Positions 1 to 11,883 of a stretch of DNA of 64,000 bases are shown one piece after another. The DNA is from Larix kaempferi (lineage: Eukaryota; Streptophyta; Pinopsida; Pinales; Pinaceae). Positions within the stretch are counted from its first letter, which is position 1. Every line of letters starts with the position of its first letter. The notes under the pieces are model-generated. The model saw only the letters and a list, made by a program, of their open reading frames with translations. It was not told the DNA's origin and did no database searches. Both the position numbers and the translations under genes were made by a program. The stretch lies in assembly GCA_027924585.1 (NCBI GenBank), contig BSBM01000047.1:24682501-24746500 (forward strand). Reading direction: 5' to 3'.

Positions 1-2540
1 AAAATATACTTTTACATGAATTATATTTTATTGTGTGAATCTTTCTTGGATACTTAAAATATTAACATGGTATAGCTCTATAAAAACTTGTGTGATTTTT
101 TTGTTTGTTTGTTTGTTGCGAAGAAACTCAATTTATGCACTGCAAATAGAGTAGGGCTAAGTTTATTTAATAAAAAAACTTTTAGTATCATTAAAAAGGT
201 GTTTTAATTCTAACTTTTCATAATAGCTTTTATAAGTGTGAAGGTATGATGAAATTAAAAAATAAAAAAGGAAAAAACAAGAGCTGCATGCAGGTATCTG
301 CCTTACAATATAAAAAATTAGTAATATTAAATAGTAATTAATAATGTATACAAAATAATATTAAATATTAATTAATTAATATTTATATTGTAATAATGCT
401 AATAAGCCAATAAAAAATAATGTTAATTTGAAAATACAAACAATAATAATATTGTTAAAATGCAACGTAAAGCAAACTAAATTTTAAGTTTGATATTATG
501 ACCTAAGTATAGGTCAATGGTATTTCCAATGATTTGATGGTAATTAATGTATTTATGTGAATTTTTGTGAGCGAAGAGATTTTGAATAAAAACATTACTT
601 CCAAACATAGTTTTAGATTTCCAGCAAAAAAAAACACTTTTGAGTTAGATCCATTGTGAAAAATATAACTTTGGTGTATGACAAAAATATGTCCAGTGAT
701 TCACATGGTTTTAAAAATATACTTAAAAGACATTTTTAAAAACCTCACATGAAACATAAAAAACTGTCCAAAATATTAATAACAACATTTATAACCTTGT
801 TCATACTTAAAAATGGTTGAAGAATATAAAAGAATCTACAAGGCTATAAATAAAAGCATTTACAATCGTGTATAGTACAAGCTTGTTCAAGCTGAATGTA
901 CATAGTCTACACATCATCTCCAAATATCACATATTAACATGCTTAATCCACATTGATCTTATGAATTTAACATGCCTAATCCATATTAATCTTAGTCAGT
1001 AAGGCAATTTTAATCAAAAGAGAGTGATTTACACAACAAATTTCAAACTAAACAGTTTTCACACCATTGTTTGAATTTACAATTGAGACAACATTTTTTT
1101 AATCATATTCATTTTCACTGTAGTAGAAAACAAACCTATGATCAAAGAAAAAACTATAGACTTTCTCTCTGCCCCTGTTACATACTCATAGTTAAACCTT
1201 AGAAGCAATCATAGCTACATCTCAAGAATTTAACATCAACATAAATTGGAGATTAAAAATTGACACAAAGCAAATAGCTCTATGTAATGTTCCATTAACT
1301 CCAATGGACCTGTAAATGAAATGGAGTAAGCACAACTTATGGCACATGAGGAATATAATCCTACTTTTCACGTTTAGAAGCAAGAACGTGGCTCAAATTA
1401 CGAAACAAATGCAAATCAATTGGCATTTCGCATATCACAAAATAAATGAAATCAAACTTAATGAACAGTTACACTAAACATTAAAAGAATTTAGATCCCA
1501 TAACCTGAGATAAACTTTGAGTGGAATTCATTAAAAGAATTTAAATCCCATAAATTGAGAAACTTTGAGTGGAATTCATTCAAATTCTTTAGGATTCTAT
1601 TGAGACGCTGAACTAAATTTATAAATTTTTCTATCATGTAAAACTAGCTCAAGACAACCTTTAATAACATATTCATGCATTCTTCTAATTTACTATATGA
1701 CATAGTAATTTTAAATCTTAGACATATTAGTAGTTTCTAGTGGATCGTGTGAATTCAAAATGAAGATTATAAAATTGGGTTAAAGTCTTTGAACTCAAAC
1801 AAAACAAAGTTTTTTTTTCTTGTTGTACTCGATAAAAAAATAGTAGGCCAATGGAATGACTAATTCACTATTCAGGTCAATGAAAATATTAAGTCATCCA
1901 ACAATGTTTCTATTATCACCCTTGGATGACATAATCTTGCTCATCATATTTGGTATTTAAAAAAAAATGAAGTCAATGAATCTCAAGTCCTGGCAAATTT
2001 AACTGTGAATCAAATTGGCCAAGCACTTTCTTAAACAAAATTCACGAGAAGTATTTACTATTCATTTTTTTGTAAGACTAAGAAAACCATGATACACAGG
2101 GAATCTCACTGCAATGATTGTACATGTGGTTATAATTATTCATAAGGTTGAATAAAATTCTCTAAAAAGTGTATAGAATATATCCAAGTGAAAGATTGAA
2201 GGCAACTAGTGCTAGCACCATAAACTGTGCCAAAACTAGCAATGAGGTCTTACAGTTTATGGTAAAGTTATTTCCAAGATTATAATATGGTCTAATTTTG
2301 GCACGTGTCTGCAATTCATTATGTTAAAAACATGTTATTTTGCTCTACAATGACATTAGGTTTCTAATTAACAAACACACCTCATCTAGTATTCGATTCG
2401 TTGTACAAATGGTACAGATTCACACAAAAAAGACTGAATAATATCATCAATTTTTCTCCTAATGATGTATATTTTATAAAAATTTCACTTATTCCTTGAA
2501 TTGAATATTTAAAGGCCAAAATCCCTTATGACATTGAAAT
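1..2540. other. AT-rich intergenic DNA, no gene seen
   Basis: No convincing exon, LTR or RNA gene is visible on either strand. The stretch is very AT-rich, with runs such as the TAATTAATATT blocks at 320-390. Two small tandem duplications are present: a weak ~33 bp one near 935-1000 and a clearer 50 bp one at 1480-1577. Confidence 0.6.
1480..1577. repeat. Two-copy 50 bp tandem duplication
   Basis: A unit beginning ATTAAAAGAATTTA and ending GAGTGGAATTC occurs at 1480 and again at 1530, with a few substitutions and a small deletion in the second copy. It is a local duplication without coding content. Confidence 0.8.
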
Positions 2541-2757
2541 GAGCCTATTCCTCAACCAAAAGCACATAAGCGCAAAAAGAATCATACAAAAAATAAAAAA
2601 TACAACAAACTGAAACAACGGCTTTATCTCTACTCCAAACAAAACAAAAAAACTCGCAATAGAGTAATATTGCGCACACGACCAACAAACACATGCGCAA
2701 AATAAAAATAACGAAGGAAAGGCACATAATTAGCTAGAACCTTCAGCTGAAACAAGA

Positions 2758-3239
2758 TCAATCTTTTTGTGGCAGAATGTTTGGCTGCTCGAAGCCAATG
2801 CCAAGAATATGTACAGTACAAAAAGAATTAGAACTAGTAACAACTAAAACTATATAAACGTCAATATGAAACAATAGAGAAAAAACTATATAAATGTCAA
2901 TACACTTACCTAGACTCAAGTCAGGGTTCATATCTGCAAAGGGGTCGATGTCTCCATGTCTCCACAATCGCGGTATCTTTGCTAAGGCAAGAACTAAGAA
3001 GATGTAACACTTTGTCCCATAGGCTGACATGGTCTCATGGACATTTAAGAAAATATATTCTATTCTATTTTCTCTCTAGATGAGTAATCCAAAAATTATT
3101 CATACTACGCCATGGATCTTGCCTCATACTCACTATATCTTGGAATTTTTTGTTGGATGCAAGCCTTTTCGGTCCGGAGGCTACTTGGCCTTGTGGACAT
3201 TTTAATAAAATAATAAGTTCAGTTAAAATGAATTATGTT
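2758..3239 (-). pseudogene. Unrecognised exon-like gene fragment
   Basis: On the minus strand an open stretch at about 2935-3030 reads KIPRLWRHGDIDPFADMNP followed by DLSLG. It is followed exactly by a GTAAGT donor, and about 130 bases further on a short open tail reads GFEQPNILPQKD then stop. Just upstream (about 3110-3200) a short frame starting MSTRPSSLRTEK is also open for 31 codons. The composition looks like plant protein rather than random AT-rich translation, and the donor site supports a real exon. I do not recognise the family. No start-to-stop gene can be assembled here, so this is either part of a gene whose other exons I cannot identify or a fragment. Confidence 0.35.
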
Positions 3240-3445
3240 ATCTCTCCCCACTATCTCCACAGAAAAAAACTGAAGCAATGAAGTCTAGAAACAAAGCAAA
3301 AGAATTATAAGTTTACCTGAGTCTGCCTACTGGAAAGGTGGATCAAATTTGGTAACATTGGCCCCTGACACTATAATGGTAGCCAGAATCCCTACAATAA
3401 TTTTCCCGTTACCTTGCAACAAACCTAAAACATAATATAACATTA

Positions 3446-3739
3446 TCATGAGAAACAATGCACAACCGCAGTATCTGAGTAATAAAGTAACAAAGATAAC
3501 GTTACAAGCATCTTTTTCTTGTACAAGATGGCAATCTTAAAGTATACACAGAAAAGATTTAAGTATAAATAATTATAAAAAAAACCCTTGGAGCTTTCCA
3601 CAGGAGCAATGCACGCCTTAGGAGCGTAATGTAGATGATTCACAATAGTGACCAAGACATGGTTAGGCAAGAGTACCAGCCTACCAGGAATGCAAACTCG
3701 TCCATGGTTTACCATCCTGACACCTCTACCATTGACCAT
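3446..3739 (-). pseudogene. Unrecognised exon-like gene fragment
   Basis: The minus strand is open for 97 codons from an ATG at 3739. The first ~54 residues (for example GRLVLLPNHVLVTIVNHLHY and APKACIAPVESSKGFF) look like real protein. The remainder turns AT-rich and hydrophobic, as expected on reading into an intron. It lies on the same strand as the fragments at 2758-3239 and 6671-7000 and could belong with either. I do not recognise the family. Confidence 0.3.
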
Positions 3740-3840
3740 GGTCTCCTATGCAAGTTCGCATAGAACTCTCTCGAATAGGCAAATGAAGAAATGAGTCCAA
3801 ACAAAAGGTTTTAGGGTGAAGAGCACATAGGTGGATCTGA

Positions 3841-4285
3841 TGTTCATCCTACAGGTGGACGACATGCATTCAACTGTCATGTAGACATAAATCCATGCAC
3901 ACATAAATCAATGTGGAGAGCATTTCCAGGTGGAGAGAAGGTGGGGATGACCTCGATACGAGGCCCCTCCAAATCATCCGATCATTAATACGAAGTTGCA
4001 TTGCGCAGAAATAACAGGTGATTACTTGCCATGCAAGGTAAATTGGAGAGTGAAGTTGTATGGTGGTAAAGTTTGAACATACGATTTTATTTTTGATTTT
4101 TTTTAATGCTCGACAATGATAAAAAATAGTCAATTCAAGGTGATTGTCCAATTATAAAATAGTAATTTCTTTTTTCTAACTAATTTAAAATACAAATTTT
4201 ATGTTAACATTAATCTAACTTTAGTAAAAACAATATATTGATTGCAACTAATAGAAACAATTGGAACATATAGTCTCCTACCAAC
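3841..4285. repeat. ~450 bp dispersed direct repeat, copy 1
   Basis: The segment starting TGTTCATCCTACAGGTGGAC and running to the ACATATAGTCTCCT motif is nearly identical to 6994-7444, in the same orientation. Differences are scattered substitutions and homopolymer length changes. On the minus strand it ends in an ATG: here that frame runs 31 codons before a stop, whereas in copy 2 the same ATG opens the 110-residue frame at 6671-7000. No terminal inverted repeats are visible. It may be a duplicated promoter/5' flank or an unidentified non-autonomous element. Confidence 0.85.
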
Positions 4286-4289
4286 GGGG

Positions 4290-5478
4290 GGACTAAAAAT
4301 TAATACCAATTACATAATACAATAAATGACACAATACCATAAATCACAAAAGCAATAAGAATTAAATAATAATAAATTTAAAATTAAATTACAAACTGTA
4401 AAAAATAATAAACAAATTAAAAGATCTTATAAACAAATTAAAAAAATCAATAACCATAATTTACTTAAAATTTGAAAAAAAATTATAAACTAAAAAATGA
4501 TTTACTAAATGTTAAGAGGGATCAAATTCGCAATTTTTTTCTCAAATTTTGAGATCTAACAAAGGTTTACATATGAAGGGATTTAATCCATTTTGTCACT
4601 TATCCATTGTTTAATGATGTCTCAACTCCCCATTAGTATCTCAAGAAGTATTAAAGTTTCATTAATTAAAAAATACATCTCTTTGATTTTGAAGATAATA
4701 TAGTTTAGTATAGTATAGCAATAAGTATCAAAGGTTCAATAATTTCTTTTAATTTTAATTAATTGGAATATATATCTCTTTCATTTTGAATTATAAAATT
4801 TATATTTGCTTAATAATTTATTATTTTATTAAAATGTATATCAATTTCCAGTTAAACATAAAATTACCTAGGACTAAAAAGTAACACCAATTATATAACA
4901 ATTACATAATACAAAAATGACACAATACAATAACTCACAAAAGTAATAAGAATTAAATAATAATAAATTTAAAATTAAATTACAAACTATAAAATAATAA
5001 TAAACAAATTAAAAGAACTTATAAACAAATTAAAAAAATCAAAAACCATAATTTACTTAAAATTTGAAAAACAATTATAAACTAAAAAATTATTTACCAA
5101 ATGTTAAGAGGGATCAAATTCGCAATTTGTTTCTCAAATTTTAAGATCTAACAAAGGTTTACAATGAAGGGATTTAATCCATTTTGTCACTTGTTAGATC
5201 CGTGGTTTAATGATGTCTCAACTCCCCATTAGTATCTCAAGAAGTATTAAAGTTTCATTAATTTTTAAATTTTAATTAATTGAAAAATACATCTCTTTGA
5301 TTTTGAAGATAATATAGTTAGTATAGTATAGCAATAAGTATCAAAGCTTCAATAATTTCTTTTAATTTTAATTAATTGGAATATATATCTCTTTGATTTT
5401 GAATTATAAAATAAATATTTACTTAATAATCTATTATTTTATTAAAATGTATATCAATTTCAAGTTCAGCATAAAATT
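4290..5478. repeat. Two-copy tandem duplication, period 581 bp
   Basis: Two consecutive copies start with GGACTAAAAA at 4290 and 4871. They share long matching stretches, such as GTTAAGAGGGATCAAATTCG and TGATGTCTCAACTCCCCATT, to about 5478. Copy 2 has a short insertion (GTTAGATCCGTG) and an extra TTTTTAAATTTTAATT block. The unit is AT-rich and non-coding. This is a plain segmental tandem duplication of unknown origin. Confidence 0.9.
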
Positions 5479-6179
5479 ATACTTTTCCTTTATTATGGAC
5501 TATAGAAAACCTCTCCCACAATTTTTTTTTTCAAACAGAAAAAAAAAAGTAACTTGATATTAGATAAAATCAAAGTTACAACATGCTAATACAAAGTGTT
5601 CTTCACTCCTACAACTGTACCATATAGAAATTTGCCTCTTATCCAGCTATAGATACATCAAAAACCAAAAACCAACAAGTCAAGAAGTAATTGTCATAAA
5701 ATACATTCATTCATAAAAAAACAAAGCTTTCAAAACAATAAAACTATATGTTAAAAATACATCATCCCCAAAACAACAATGGAAACTCCTATCCACAGTT
5801 ACTAATATAGCTTAATAGAACCTTTAGGGGCTTTTTAAAAATCTACATATTTCTACTTTTTAAAATTTTATTAAACTACTTCAACATCATATTTCTACCC
5901 ATTTCTCACCCAACAAAATTTCAAATTTTTGCCAATTTCTCACCTGAAAATTTGTGAAATAATTTCTCACCCAAAAATTTTCAAATTTCTACCAATTTTT
6001 CACTTAAATTTTTTCAATAATAACAATTGTTAAATGAGGTTTTTCATCCTACAAAATCTACAACCATCCAAGTAAGTTAAACTAGTATCCAAACCTTCTC
6101 ACCAAACTGTTCTAACTTCAACATTTTCCTATTCAACTTGTAAAAAACCAAACCCTCATTCAAATTGATTTTAACCGAA

Positions 6180-6305
6180 CACAAAACAAAATTACAGCCT
6201 AAGCTTTAATAGTTGAAAATGACCTGATGCAAAACAAAATTACAGCCGAAGCTTTAATAGTTGATTTTAACCGGTCGCAAAACACAATTACAACCTAAGC
6301 TTTAA
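6180..6305. repeat. Three-copy ~50 bp minisatellite
   Basis: The motif CAAAACAAAATTACAGCC followed by AAGCTTTAATAGTTGA repeats three times with small changes; the third copy is partial. It lies in AT-rich DNA just upstream (plus sense) of the 6339-6660 stretch. Confidence 0.8.
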
Positions 6306-6670
6306 CGAATAACTTGCAGGTTACCAATACTACCAGCAGTGCTCTTAAGCCTCTGTTACAATCAGGGCAATGTATTGTCAAATTTCATAATTAACTGGAT
6401 TCCAGGGAGCTCCAAAATCGTTAGATACTTCTGCTTCAAGAAAAATATCTTCAGACGCATTGAAAGAGCTTTTTCTGTTATACTACCAAAAACCCTGGAA
6501 CACAACATGAAGGAAGAACTGAAAGAAGAGTGTGTACCTTGAAATATCTTCAGGAAAAGTTCAAAACATGCTGTGAAGCCACATGTTTATCTATCATGGC
6601 TGAAAGAGGGCTTAATACAAGCACCAGGCCATAGATTCATACGCTGCTTCATCTTTCTTGCAAGAAATTT

Positions 6671-7000
6671 CTAGTTATGTCGGTCTAAAATGGCCTTTAC
6701 TGCTCTCTTTAAGTTTCTAGCTACCTGCTTGATGATTTCCTCAAAAAATTCCTCGCTTAGTTTCTGAAAGGTGTTTTTCAACTTATCTTTAAATCTTTCT
6801 TCGATACAAAACTGGTAACTCCGAAGAAATGCTTGCCTGGCTAAGTAATTCTGATTTCCCCTGAACCTGTAACCGTAATAGTAAGCATCGTCTTCAGTTG
6901 CTTCAATGACCCTCACGAATTCCATGCTCGAACCAAAGCAACCTCCGGAGTCCATGTAGGTTTGACAAACCCTCCCGATACATAACGTCTCTCTGTTCAT
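6671..7000 (-). CDS. Unrecognised small plant protein, possible last or only exon
   Basis: The minus strand is open for 110 codons from the ATG at 7000 to a TAG at 6671-6673. An ATG further upstream would give 128 codons, but its extra residues lie in the 450 bp duplicated flank, so I prefer 7000. The protein has no signal peptide or membrane segment. It contains an acidic patch (ATEDDAYYYGYRFRG), then LARQAFLRSYQF, and ends in a charged, probably helical tail rich in Lys, Arg, Glu and Phe. The FLRSYQF-type motif followed by a basic helical tail reminds me of small uncharacterised plant proteins, but I cannot name a family. The frame is intact and codon usage is not repeat-like, so expression is possible. 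It begins exactly at the edge of the duplicated segment. Confidence 0.45.
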   Translation of the reverse strand: MNRETLCIGRVCQTYMDSGGCFGSSMEFVRVIEATEDDAYYYGYRFRGNQNYLARQAFLRSYQFCIEERFKDKLKNTFQKLSEEFFEEIIKQVARNLKRAVKAILDRHN

Positions 7001-7444
7001 CCTACAGGTGGACGACACGCATTCAACTGTCATGTAGACATAAATCCATTCACACATAAATCAATGTGGAGAGCATTGCCAGGTGGAGAGAAGGTGGGGA
7101 TGACCTCGATACGAGGCCCCTCCAAATCATTGGATCATTAATACTAAGTTGCACTGCGCAGAAATAGCAAGTGATTACTTGCCATGCAAGGTAAATTGGA
7201 GAGTGAAGTTGTATGGTGGTAAAGTTTGAACATAAGATTTTATTTTTTATTTATTTATTGATTTATTTTAATGCTCGACAATGATAAAAAATAGTCAATT
7301 CAAGGTGATTGTCCAATTATAAAATAGTAATTTCTTTTTTCTAACTAATTTAAAATAAAAAATTTATGTTAACATTAATCTAACTTTAGTAAAAAAAAAA
7401 ATTGATTGCAACTAATAGAAACAACCATAACATATAGTCTCCTT
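6994..7444. repeat. ~450 bp dispersed direct repeat, copy 2
   Basis: Second copy of the segment at 3841-4285, same orientation, about 3.15 kb away. Its left edge coincides with the ATG at 7000 of the minus-strand frame 6671-7000, so on that strand the whole repeat is the 5' flank of the possible gene. Confidence 0.85.
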
Positions 7445-7534
7445 CCTACGATAGAGACTAACAAAAAATATACACCTTTTTTCATATTCATTTGATGAAT
7501 TTCGTTGAATTGCTTCTATCTATCTTTAATTTGA

Positions 7535-7650
7535 ATGTAAAAATTCAAGATGCTGTATCATTTGAACACCTCCCTATCAGAATAAGAATAGATAAATGTA
7601 AAAATTCAAGTTGCTGTATCATTTGAACACCTCCCTATCAGAGTAAGAAG
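7535..7650. repeat. Two-copy 61 bp tandem duplication
   Basis: ATGTAAAAATTCAAG, then TGCTGTATCATTTG and CACCTCCCTATCAGA, occur at 7535 and again at 7596 with one or two substitutions. Confidence 0.85.
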
Positions 7651-7659
7651 CTATAAATA

Positions 7660-10560
7660 TTAGTAGAACCTACCATCCTTTATTTTGTATGAGTGTTGCA
7701 CTTGTGATTTTAATCACAAAGATTGAGTTTGCAAGATGAATCATTGGATGGATTGGGGTACATGTGAGGTTTGGCCTAGGGTTGTTGATCTCCTTTGATT
7801 GATTGATGTTAGTAGCAATTGGGTGTGATCTTTCCATGGTGTTTTGATCTTTATATGATTTCTTCTTGGTGATATTGGCATGCTTTGAGTATTTTTGGTT
7901 TAGCATTGATGCAATTATCTAATGCTTGTGCATTCATGGAGTGAGAACCCATCAACTTAGAGTCTCCTTAAGTTTTAAAGTGTTAATGATTTCTCCTTGA
8001 TGAAGTATTGCCTATGGGATAAAACACCCTAGGGGATGCTGGTGCATTTCACTCATATACCACACATTGATCATCCCTTGATGGAATGCCCTAGCATTGT
8101 TGTGTTAATTTGACATCTTGATGACATGGACTATCCCTTTTATGGAGCACTTAGCTTGTATGCATGACTCGATGATACGTGGAGGCTTTCTATTGGAGCA
8201 CTCTAACTCATTTGATGTGATTCACACTTAAGGATGGTTTATTGTTGGCTTTCCTTGGAGCACCCTCCCTTTTAGCACATACTTTGAGGCATACACTCAT
8301 ATTTTGCTTGGACGCCATTGTTTCTTGGCACTTAGATGGAATCTTGACATGGTTGGTTGTCATTGCTAGTGGAATGCTCCCCTTGATATTCTCTCTTGGA
8401 CACATTTTTATGCATGGTTATATTTTATTGTTTGAAGAAGGGGTTGTCCTCATCATGAGCTTGGTTGAATATTGTGGGGACCTTGCTCTTGATTTGATGC
8501 CACTTTCTTGATTGGTGGATGCCTTGTTTCAAGGATATATCCTTTGCTCATGTTTTGATGAGGTGGTACATTGGATATGGAGCCTTTGGAGGTGACATCC
8601 TAGCCCGAAGGACTATTGTTGCAATGTGGACATCATCTTGAGCCTTTGGAGGGGTGTGCTAGCTTTGGGTGCAATGATATTTTGATAGAGTGCCCAAAAT
8701 TGTGCCATCTCAACACCATTAGATGCAAAGTGGCCATGAGATTTACGAAAAGTGGTTATAATAGAGAATCAGATAAATATTAATGAAGTTGGCAATTTCA
8801 AAGTTGTCATTTAAAAAGTCACATTGCATTTTGTCTACACGTGCCACTTGGAGGGTGCATGTTTCATTTGGAGAGTTGAACATGCCTTTGAGGAGTATAT
8901 TTCTTAGATACGTCCACCTTGGAGAATGATGCTTTGCATAACCACCTTAGTATTTTATTCATTGTTGACTTCACAACATGAGTTGGTTATGATCTAGCAT
9001 TATTTTATTTTTTTGCTTTGAGAGAAAAGTGGATTTAACCACTTTTTGGAGAGTTTGTTAAACAAATTGTTGATCTAGGAGAGATAATTATTATTTTATT
9101 GTAAAGGAAGTTGAACTATTTCTCTATATAAAGAATAGCCCTTCGTTTTTCATTTGCATGGTTGGATTTTTGGAGTTTTCTCTCCTAGGAGCTTAATGTA
9201 TATATCTTTTCTTGGTGCATATGTGGAAGGGTTTTCCCCTATCAATGTGCAGCTTATGTTTCTATTTCTAAATGTTGTTAGTGATATGTAGAATTTGCTA
9301 GAACTTGCTTTGGGGGGGCATATGAGAAGGGTATATCTACAACATTGGAAAGGTTTTATGTGAGGAGTCTTTCCCTCTATTTCCCTTTGATGCCTTATGT
9401 ATGATTATATTAAATTGATCCGATCATCTTTTGGAGTTGTTGTTTGTAATACTTCATTGTGTAGGCCACACTCCATTATCAATGTTTTGACGTGGCACCT
9501 CTCTAGGTCCTAGAATAATTTTCACATTCATTTTTCTACATGTCAGGGCTTCTTGTAGCATGCTTTAGTGGCTATTGTTGTCTTCACAATTCATAAACTT
9601 TTCCTCTTGGATTAGTCCCTTTACTCCATTTTCTTTTGTTTGAATTGACACTAGTCTCTTGATCCTCCCATCACTTTCTTATACTATAAAAGGAAAAAAT
9701 GTTATGTTAAAGCTAATATTTCATTTCACCTTGTGCCTCATTGTCTAGATTTAGTAACCCTATTTCCTAGGGATACCTCCCTTCAGTTTAAGGAGAGCCA
9801 ACTTAAAATGTAGATGATAGGTTCCTTAGGTGCCAGTGTTAACTATCTTAATTGTTCACCCCCAAGTTGCACCTTTTGGTTTAGGAATTTTATCATTAAG
9901 TGTAGGTTGGGGAGGTAACAAAACCCACACAAAATTACTAAGAGAGCTATTGAGAAAAAATGTAGTAGATAGAACAACCTATATCCCAAAACATAGTAAA
10001 ACCATTACACACGTGTAGACGAGTTGCATGGTTAAAGAGATGCCATATAAAAATTAAAGAGTAATCCAAGCTGAGGATTAAAGAGCCACCATATCAAATT
10101 TAAGAGGAAGGATTTGCATGAAGAAGCTGGAGATAGAGTGTTTGATGCCTTGAAGGAGATCCAAGAGAGTTACCAGAGACACCAATTTGCATATCCAATA
10201 GAAGAATCTAACTTCCAAGGAAGAAAGTGATGTCACCTATAGTATAGCCATCGTATCAAATCAAAGAGGGATCCACCACATGTCAGAAAGGGTTTCAAGT
10301 CGCCAAGCTCTAATTTGTCATCTTTAGCACACTTGGAAGCAACATAGTGTCTAGGTTGAGAAGAAATTATTCACCAGAGTTGAAAACAATTTATTCCCAA
10401 TGATAAATATTAGTGATTGACAATTTTTTTAACCTTGAATCTTTAGAGTGGAATAATTTGAACAAGTTTGAAGGTATCAATTTTAGTTTATTTTTAGAAC
10501 TTTAAATTTAGACATTGCTTAGGGGAGATTTATGTAGTTTTATTTTCCAAAATAAGAGGG
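7660..10560. other. Non-coding repeat-like DNA, possible decayed LTR
   Basis: No conserved protein is found in any frame. The block contains a good TATA-like site (TATATAAA at about 9125) followed by short GC-richer text, which resembles the U3/R part of an LTR. I could not find a partner copy, terminal TG/CA pair or primer-binding site, so LTR identity is only a guess. The short plus-strand frames at 8242-8511 and 9830-10018 show no recognisable domain. Confidence 0.3.
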
Positions 10561-10565
10561 GATGT

Positions 10566-10589
10566 ATATATATATATATATATATATGA
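10566..10589. repeat. (TA)n microsatellite
   Basis: A run of about 12 TA dinucleotides. A second (TA)n run lies at about 14979-14996 inside the foldback arm. Confidence 0.9.
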
Positions 10590-10977
10590 GGAAACCCCTT
10601 AAGACAAGAAAATAAGAAACAAAACAATTCGAGAATAATGGTAACAAAATTTGATTGTGGATATTTTTCTTTCAGTGATTGAAATTCTAAAATAGAAAGG
10701 AATAAAAAGGGTTTAACTTAGCGCGGATTGTTGTCCAAGTGATAATTTGGGAAGTTGAGAATTGCACTAATTTGAGAGTTAGGGAATTCAAGAAGTTCGG
10801 GAACTTGAGAATTCAAGGAGTTGGAGAATTAAGAGAAATAAGAAATTATGCATGCTACTCTTTAGAGGGTGATGAGATAGCTTGATGGAGTTTTTGTTGA
10901 TTTTGAAGCATGTAGGAGTGAAGTTACTTAACATAACTTTTCATTTTATGTTTTTTTTGTCACTTTGTATTGCAGGA

Positions 10978-11203
10978 TTAAGAGGGGGTGTTGGAGTATA
11001 ACAGTCTAATTGTATATATATCTTATGTAAAAGTAACGTTCACATAAGTGATTAATAAAATGATAATTACATAATATTAAATAAGGTAGCTACAAATCAA
11101 CCCCATTGTATCGATTGACTTCATTATAATAAAAGTATATCTTTTGCATGCATGGGTTTGTTTTTATTATGTCTAAATTTTTCGTGTTCTTAAAAGTTTA
11201 ACA
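10978..11203 (+). mobile_element. Possible Copia polypurine tract and LTR edge
   Basis: TTAAGAGGGGG is followed directly by TGTTGGAGTATAAC, the usual layout of a Copia polypurine tract and the start of its 3' LTR. A TTTAACA possible end lies at 11203, which would make a very short LTR. No coding remnant on the plus strand supports it, so it may be chance or the last scrap of an element. Confidence 0.25.
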
Positions 11204-11883
11204 AATTTGCATGACTCATTGCATAGAATCCTAATGGGCATCTTTCGTTCAATCAAGAACTTATCTGTGGATCTTATTTTTTTGAAGTCGTTGAAGGGTG
11301 GATGTCAATATGTCATCATGCTTGTGCCTATTGGTTCATGTTTCGATCCTTTTTCCATTTCCTTTTACGGGGTAATACAAGCTATTGATATGTTGAGATT
11401 GATCAAAGAATGGAGAATACATGGTGGGGTGTTAAGCACCCTCAATTGACATCACAAATGTTTTGACCCTACGTGAATTAGGGCCAGTGATCCTTCTCCT
11501 CATCGAATGGTTTGTGCATGGTGAACCTGCTTAAATGTTGTTAGACCTTGAAATTGCATATTATTCCGACATGACTCTCTTGTCAGTCTCTTCCTTGTTG
11601 TGATTCTCTAATGAGCATCGTGTCTTGTGCTTCTTCATCACTATAATTTTCCTAGAAGAACCAATACCACCATGTATGTGTTTGATGAGTGTGTGACTCC
11701 ATATGTGTGACGAAACCTCCTACTCATGAATACCTCCGTTTGGTAAGTGCCTACAAATTATCACTCTTGGCATATGCATTTAACCCTGAAATCTTCACCA
11801 TTTATTCTTCAAACTTATGGTTATTCAAATTGTATGTGGGTTTAACATTTAGATTGAATCCCTCATTTGGCACAGAGAGCTAC

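Noticed and set aside
8242-8511. Hydrophobic 89-codon plus-strand frame as a membrane protein
   Set aside because: No start context or homologous motif; composition follows T-rich DNA.
10989-11449. Complete Copia 3' LTR and downstream coding frame
   Set aside because: Only the polypurine-like edge is convincing; no partner LTR or coding remnant, and the frame 11207-11449 has no signature.
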